From: Pseudomonadota bacterium
Lineage (GTDB): Bacteria; Pseudomonadota; Alphaproteobacteria; Rhodobacterales; Rhodobacteraceae
DNA length: 64,000 nucleotides
Direction: 5' to 3'
Assembly (NCBI GenBank): GCA_020161615.1
Contig: JAIUPD010000007.1
Span: 228,016 to 292,015 of the forward strand
The notes under the pieces are model-generated. The model did no database searches, was not told where the DNA came from, and was given only the letters and a program-made list of their open reading frames with translations. Both the position numbers and the translations under genes were made by a program. Below are positions 60,234 through 64,000 of this stretch, one piece after another. Every line of letters begins with the position of its first letter. The stretch's first letter is position 1.

Positions 60234-61190
60234 ATGATACTGGCACGATACGGAAACTGGCTGCTCTGGGCCTTGCTCATGGCGGGGCTGATCGGCTTCT
60301 TCGGCTGGGGCGGACGCCCACAGATGGTGGGGCTGTTCATCGCCTCGGGGCTGGCGGTCGGCTCGCTTTACGCCTTGGCGGGGATCGGCATCGTCGTCCT
60401 CTACCGCGCGACCGGCGTCCTCAATTTCGCGGGCGGCGCGGCGGGGGCGGCGGGGGCGATGACCGCCTGGCAACTGACCGCCTGGGGTTTCTGGGAGCCG
60501 CTGGGCTGGCTCGCCTGCCTGCTGGTCGCCACCGCCATCACGCTCTTCTACGGGCGCCTCATCGCGCCGCGCCTCGCCTGGCGGGAAACCGTGGTCAAGG
60601 CGGTGGCGACGCTGGGCTTCGCGCTCATTATCCTCGGCGCCATCAGCTTCCTCTGGGCCGATGACCCGCGCTCGATCTCGCTGCCGACCGACGCCATCGG
60701 GGTGCGGCTGCTGGGGATGCGGATCACCGCGACGCGGCTTCTTCTCTTCGCCGCCTCCATCGGGATCGTGCTGGGCATCTGGCTGTTCCTCGCCCGCACC
60801 ACCATCGGCCTGCAGATGCGGGCGCTGGCCAATGACCGGGACCTGGCGGCGCTGATGGGCATCCCGATCCTCAGGGTCGAGACCATCGCCTGGGGCATCG
60901 CCGGGCTGCTGGCAGGCTTCACCGGGCTGATGTTCGCCGATCTGATCCGGCTGGAGCCCAGCGTCATCACCTTCATGGTCATCCCCGGCATCGCCGCCGC
61001 CATCTGCGGGCGGCTGGAGAACCTGGCCGTGGTGCTGATCGGCGGGCTGTCGATGGGCGTGATCGAAAACATGCTCACCATGTCGCCTGTGCTGCGCGGG
61101 GTGCGGCCCATTGCCCCCTTCGTCATCGCGGCGCTGGTGCTGCTTTACTATCAACGCGGCCAACGGCTGACCTTCGGCGGGCGGGACTGA
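60234..61190 (+). CDS. Liv-type ABC permease LivH
   Basis: A 318-residue permease with about eight membrane segments. LivH signatures are GLAVGSLYALAGIGIVVLYR, TGVLNFAGGAAGAAGA, IGLQMRALANDRDLAALMGI and RLENLAVVLIGGLSMGVIE. It forms the pore with LivM, encoded 1 bp downstream. N-terminal extra helix (residues 8-28) is present. Confidence 0.93.
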   Translation: MILARYGNWLLWALLMAGLIGFFGWGGRPQMVGLFIASGLAVGSLYALAGIGIVVLYRATGVLNFAGGAAGAAGAMTAWQLTAWGFWEPLGWLACLLVATAITLFYGRLIAPRLAWRETVVKAVATLGFALIILGAISFLWADDPRSISLPTDAIGVRLLGMRITATRLLLFAASIGIVLGIWLFLARTTIGLQMRALANDRDLAALMGIPILRVETIAWGIAGLLAGFTGLMFADLIRLEPSVITFMVIPGIAAAICGRLENLAVVLIGGLSMGVIENMLTMSPVLRGVRPIAPFVIAALVLLYYQRGQRLTFGGRD

Positions 61191-61191
61191 G

Positions 61192-62184
61192 ATGCGGCAC
61201 CTCTTCCACGTCACCCCCTCGGGATGGGCGGGCCTCGCCACCGCCGCCTTCGGCATCCTGGTGCTGCCGTCCCTTGCCAGCAGCTACTGGCTGTCGGTCT
61301 TCACCTCGATGGGCTGTTTCCTCCTGGCCATTGCCGGGGTCGCCTTCATGTACGCGCGCCTCGGCATGGTGTCCCTGACGCAGGTGGGCCTGATGGGCGT
61401 CGGCGGCTGGATCGCGCTGCGCCTCAATCACGCCTTCGACTTCCCCTTCGAGGTCAACCTCGCGCTGGCCGCCACCGCCACCATGATCTTCGGCTGGATC
61501 CTCGCCCTGCCCGCCCTCAGGATGCGGGGCCTCTATCTGGCGCTGGTCACGCTGATGGCGGCAGGCGGGCTGGAGATCATCTTCGCCACCTTCCAGTTCC
61601 CGAACGGCGGCGCGGGGTTCTGGGGCGTGCAGACCGGCTCGGGCGCGGCCTTCCGGCGGCCCTGGATCGCCCAATCCCCGCAGGCCTATCTGCGCTATGT
61701 GATCGCCTGCGCCCTGCTCGGCTTCCTCTGCATCGAGCTGCACCGCCGCCTGCAACCGGGCCGAGCCTGGGCGCTCATTCGCCGGTCCGAGGCCGCGGCG
61801 ATGGCAGCGGGGGTCAATGTCACGCTCTACAAGACCTGGGCCTTCGGCATCGCCGGGCTTCTCGGCGGGGCCGCGGGCGCGCTGCTGGCGGGTTCGCTGG
61901 GCTTGCTGGACGACGGGACGTTCCGCGCCTCGGAAAGCGTGATGATCTTCGCGCTGGCGGTGGTCGGGGGCGCGCATTCCTGGCAGGGCGCGCTGATCGC
62001 GGCGGTTCTCTACAAGGTGCTGCCGGCGCTGCTGAACATCTGGGGCGTGGACGCGAACCTCGCCTTCGTCATCTTCGGCGCGGGCCTCCTGCATGCCGTG
62101 ATCACCGCGCCGCAGGGGATCGCCGGGCAGGTCCTGGAAGGACTGGGGCGCCTGTCGCCGAAACGCGGGGCCAAGGATGCTTGA
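61192..62184 (+). CDS. Liv-type ABC permease LivM
   Basis: A 330-residue permease with about ten hydrophobic segments. ARLGMVSLTQVGLMGVGGWI, LPALRMRGLYLALVTLMAAG and VNVTLYKTWAFGIAGLLGGA with GALLAGSLGLL are conserved LivM features. Overlaps the LivG start by 8 bp, so the operon is translationally coupled. Confidence 0.93.
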   Translation: MRHLFHVTPSGWAGLATAAFGILVLPSLASSYWLSVFTSMGCFLLAIAGVAFMYARLGMVSLTQVGLMGVGGWIALRLNHAFDFPFEVNLALAATATMIFGWILALPALRMRGLYLALVTLMAAGGLEIIFATFQFPNGGAGFWGVQTGSGAAFRRPWIAQSPQAYLRYVIACALLGFLCIELHRRLQPGRAWALIRRSEAAAMAAGVNVTLYKTWAFGIAGLLGGAAGALLAGSLGLLDDGTFRASESVMIFALAVVGGAHSWQGALIAAVLYKVLPALLNIWGVDANLAFVIFGAGLLHAVITAPQGIAGQVLEGLGRLSPKRGAKDA

Positions 62185-62890
62185 GATCGAGGATGTGACC
62201 GTCCGTTTCGGCGGCGTCGTCGCGCTGAGCGCGGTCTCGGTGCGCTTCGACAAGGCCGTCAACGGCATCATCGGCCCGAACGGCGCGGGCAAGACCACGC
62301 TGATGAACGTGCTGTCGGGCTTTGTGACGCCCGCCTCGGGCCGGGTCGTCGGCGATGGCGAGGCGCTCTTGCCGCTCGCGCCTCACCGGCGCGCGCATTG
62401 GGGCCTGCGCCGCAGCTTCCAGAAGGAAGAGATCGCCGACGACCTGACCGTCTTCGAGAATGTGCTGGTGCAGATCGACCATTCCCGCAGCCCCGCCCGG
62501 ACCAAGACGGCCGAGGTGGAGGCGATGCTGGCCCTCGTCGGCATGGCGGATCGCGCGGGCAAGAGGGGCGCCGCGCTCTCGGGCTTCGAGCGGCGGCTGA
62601 CCGATGTCGCGAAATGCCTGGTGGGCAAGCCGCGGCTGGTGATGTTCGACGAACCGGCGGGCGGCATGTCGGTGGACGAATCCCGGCAGCTGGGGAGGCT
62701 GATCCGCCAGATCCACGGCACCACCGGCGCGCAGGTGCTGGTCATCGACCACGATGTCGAGCTGATCCGCAGCATCTGCGAGGACACGCTGGTCCTCGAT
62801 TTCGGGCGCCGCATCGCCTTTGGGCCGACGGCCGAGGTGCTGGACGATCCCCGCGTCAAGGCCGCCTATCTGGGCACCGAGGAGGTCTGA
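62177..62890 (+). CDS. Liv-type ABC ATPase LivG
   Basis: A 237-residue ATPase. Walker A GPNGAGKTT, Walker B LVMFDEPAGGM, and switch His in VIDHDVELI. The signature region reads LSGFERRLTDVAKCL, differing from the usual LSYG/LSGG. Possibly a family variant; the rest looks intact. Paired with LivF downstream (2-bp gap). Confidence 0.9.
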   Translation: MLEIEDVTVRFGGVVALSAVSVRFDKAVNGIIGPNGAGKTTLMNVLSGFVTPASGRVVGDGEALLPLAPHRRAHWGLRRSFQKEEIADDLTVFENVLVQIDHSRSPARTKTAEVEAMLALVGMADRAGKRGAALSGFERRLTDVAKCLVGKPRLVMFDEPAGGMSVDESRQLGRLIRQIHGTTGAQVLVIDHDVELIRSICEDTLVLDFGRRIAFGPTAEVLDDPRVKAAYLGTEEV

Positions 62891-62892
62891 GC

Positions 62893-63597
62893 ATGGCTTT
62901 TGTCGTCACCGATCTGGCGGTCGCGAAAGGCGGGCGTACCGCGGTTTCCGGCATCTCGCTACAGATCGAGCCGGGACAGGTGGTCGCGGTCCTCGGCGCC
63001 AATGGCGCGGGCAAGTCCGAGCTGGTGCTGGGCCTTGCCGGCATGCTGCCGGTGACCGCGGGCAGTGTCGCGCTGGACGGGCTGCCGCTGGCCGGGCGCG
63101 GCCCCGATGCGATCCGCCGCGCGGGAATCGCCGCCGTGCCCGAGGGGCACCGCGTCCTCGCCCGCCTCAGCGTGGATGACAACCTGCGCGCCGCGGGCTC
63201 GATCCTGTCCCATGGGGCAGACGAGACGCTGGCCGATACCTACGCCCTCTTCCCCGAACTGGCCGAGCGCAGGAAACAGATCGCCGGGACCCTCTCGGGC
63301 GGCCAGCAACAGATGCTGGCTTTGGGGCACGCGCTGATGGCCCGCCCGCGCTACATGCTGATCGACGAGATGTCACTGGGTCTGGCGCCCTTGGTGGTCA
63401 AACGACTGATGGGCTTTGTCGAGGGGTTGAAGGCCCGGGGCGTCGGCATCCTGCTGATCGAGCAATTCACCAGCCTGGCGCTGGGGGTGGCCGACACGGC
63501 GCTGGTGCTGCGCTCGGGCAAGCTGCGGTTCTCCGGTCCGGCCGGGGATCTGCGCGCCGATCCCGCGGCGCTGGACCGGGCCTATTTCGGGCAATAG
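62893..63597 (+). CDS. Liv-type ABC ATPase LivF
   Basis: A 234-residue ATPase. Walker A GANGAGKSE, signature LSGGQQQM, Walker B MLIDEMSLGLAP, switch region LLIEQF. Last gene of the importer unit; a GC-rich hairpin follows before the convergent truncated TRAP gene. The ATG at 62893 is used; longer in-frame codons lie inside LivG. Confidence 0.93.
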   Translation: MAFVVTDLAVAKGGRTAVSGISLQIEPGQVVAVLGANGAGKSELVLGLAGMLPVTAGSVALDGLPLAGRGPDAIRRAGIAAVPEGHRVLARLSVDDNLRAAGSILSHGADETLADTYALFPELAERRKQIAGTLSGGQQQMLALGHALMARPRYMLIDEMSLGLAPLVVKRLMGFVEGLKARGVGILLIEQFTSLALGVADTALVLRSGKLRFSGPAGDLRADPAALDRAYFGQ

Positions 63598-63641
63598 CCC
63601 ACCCGCAGGCCCCGCGCCTTTCAAGAGAATCGAGGCGGTCG

Positions 63642-63669
63642 GGGGCGGCTGGCGGATCGCCGCCGCCCC
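63642..63669. terminator. Convergent hairpin after LivF
   Basis: GGGGCGGC (63642-63649) pairs with GCCGCCCC (63662-63669) across 12 bases in the 78-bp space between the LivF stop and the TRAP permease stop. No T-run; likely serves both convergent units. Confidence 0.5.
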
Positions 63670-63675
63670 GGACCC

Positions 63676-63874
63676 CTAGCGCATCACGTTGGGCAGGAAA
63701 GTCGCGATCCCCGGGAACAGCAGGATCAGCACGCCCCCGGCGACCATCGCCACGATATAGGGCATGACGCCAAGGAAGATCGCCGTCAGCGGGATCTCGG
63801 GCGCCACGGATTTCACGGTGAAGACATTCATGCCGATGGGCGGCGAGATCAGGCCCAGCTCGATGACGATGATC
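63676..63874 (-). pseudogene. TRAP transporter large permease (DctM-like), C-terminal remnant split by IS66-type element
   Basis: About 65 residues of the C-terminus of a DctM-family permease: IVIELGLISPPIGMNVFTVK, SVAPEIPLTAIFLGVMPYIV and AGGVLILLFPGIATFLPNVM. These match the final two membrane helices of TRAP large subunits. At 63875 the sequence changes to an IS66-family end, so the gene is interrupted; the remaining part should lie on the far side of the element, beyond the window. The frame continues by chance a few residues into the IS. Confidence 0.8.
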
Positions 63875-64000
63875 GTAAGCGGGAAGGTGAGGCCGTTCAG
63901 GCCTTGTAGCACCAGGGCATGAGAGCGTCGATTTCGGCGCTTGGCCACTGGTTGGCGATGCGCTCCAACGTCTGGGTCAGCCACGCGACGGGGTCGACGT
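63875..64000 (-). mobile_element. IS66-family insertion sequence end (partial)
   Basis: The element begins with GTAAGCGGGAAGGTGAGG at 63875, the terminal signature (GTAAGCG) of IS66 inverted repeats. The transposase reads on the minus strand to a stop at 63897-63899. The element interrupts a TRAP permease gene and continues past the window edge, so length, accessory genes and the 8-bp target duplication cannot be checked. Confidence 0.8.
63897..64000 (-). CDS. IS66-family transposase TnpC, C-terminal fragment
   Basis: The last 34 codons are visible: VDPVAWLTQTLERIANQWPS followed by AEIDALMPWCYKA and the stop. DPxAWLxxxLxRI...LLPWNW/YK is the usual IS66 TnpC C-terminus. The stop is 22 bp inside the element end, normal for the family. 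The 5' part is beyond the window. Confidence 0.82.
   Translation of the reverse strand, partial: VDPVAWLTQTLERIANQWPSAEIDALMPWCYKA

Noticed and set aside
1-64000. CRISPR array
   Set aside because: No set of regularly spaced identical 24-40 bp repeats with unique spacers was found; the repeated sequences are dispersed or paired hairpins.

Overview
The window is high-GC DNA from an alphaproteobacterium, most likely a member of the Rhodobacterales (Paracoccaceae-like). The basis is the C4-type 5-aminolevulinate synthase (hemA) closely resembling the Rhodobacter enzyme, a FNR-type box, the rodZ-like/ispG gene order, ccmF-ccmH, a four-gene Anbu operon, and a dispersed intergenic repeat family that I associate with this order. 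No species can be named from the sequence alone.

Layout. 1-1.9 kb: 3'-truncated sarcosine oxidase beta subunit, a ZntR-type MerR regulator and a divergent CDF-like metal transporter with a textbook 19-bp-spacer MerR promoter. 2-9.6 kb: a peptide/opine-type ABC importer with a mandelate racemase/dehydratase-like enzyme. 9.8-19 kb: metabolic genes (GNAT, zinc alcohol dehydrogenase, class III aminotransferase coupled to a glutamine-synthetase-like ligase, CapA-like protein, cytochrome P450, M20 dipeptidase). 19-26.6 kb: a DUF4189-like secreted protein, hemA, RodZ-like protein, ispG, a DUF3303 protein, an orphan divergent FliG behind a perfect FNR box, and a BaiN-type flavoprotein. tRNA-Gln(UUG) is at 26.8 kb, followed by about 500 bp of non-coding DNA with a tandem repeat. 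27.4-29.8 kb: a chemoreceptor with a co-transcribed periplasmic sensor-like protein. 29.9-33.7 kb: a second ABC importer, divergent from a complete Anbu operon (34.1-38.1 kb: circularly permuted ATP-grasp, alpha-E, transglutaminase-like, proteasome-like Anbu). 38-47.3 kb: pgk plus a small coupled gene, a lipoprotein hydrolase, a TauE/SafE permease, a PaaG-like hydratase, ccmH, ccmF, moaA and a small lipoprotein.

47.3-63.6 kb is the most interesting part. Nine tightly packed minus-strand genes run from a MEDS-SARP-type regulator through a cytochrome P450, a two-subunit dikinase resembling phenylphosphate synthase, an HD-domain protein, an aldehyde dehydrogenase, a second HD-domain protein, a short-chain dehydrogenase and an adrenodoxin-type ferredoxin. 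Divergently, a GMC alcohol dehydrogenase and a complete Liv-type ABC importer are encoded. I read this as a substrate-inducible catabolic module that imports a small hydrophobic compound, hydroxylates it, possibly phosphorylates it with ATP, and oxidises it further. The substrate and the role of the phosphorylation step are unknown, and I do not recognise the combination as a described pathway.

The window ends in an IS66-family element (terminal GTAAGCG and the transposase C-terminus) inserted in a TRAP-transporter permease gene.

A second non-genic layer is a family of structured intergenic repeats: G-rich hairpin, a second hairpin, then a core related to CCCCGAGGATATTTGAxGCG followed by CAAAGAAG. 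Copies lie near 1.9, 4.1, 11.4, 14.5, 41.8 and 45.5 kb. At three sites (11.4, 41.8, 45.5 kb) two copies face each other and form composite elements.
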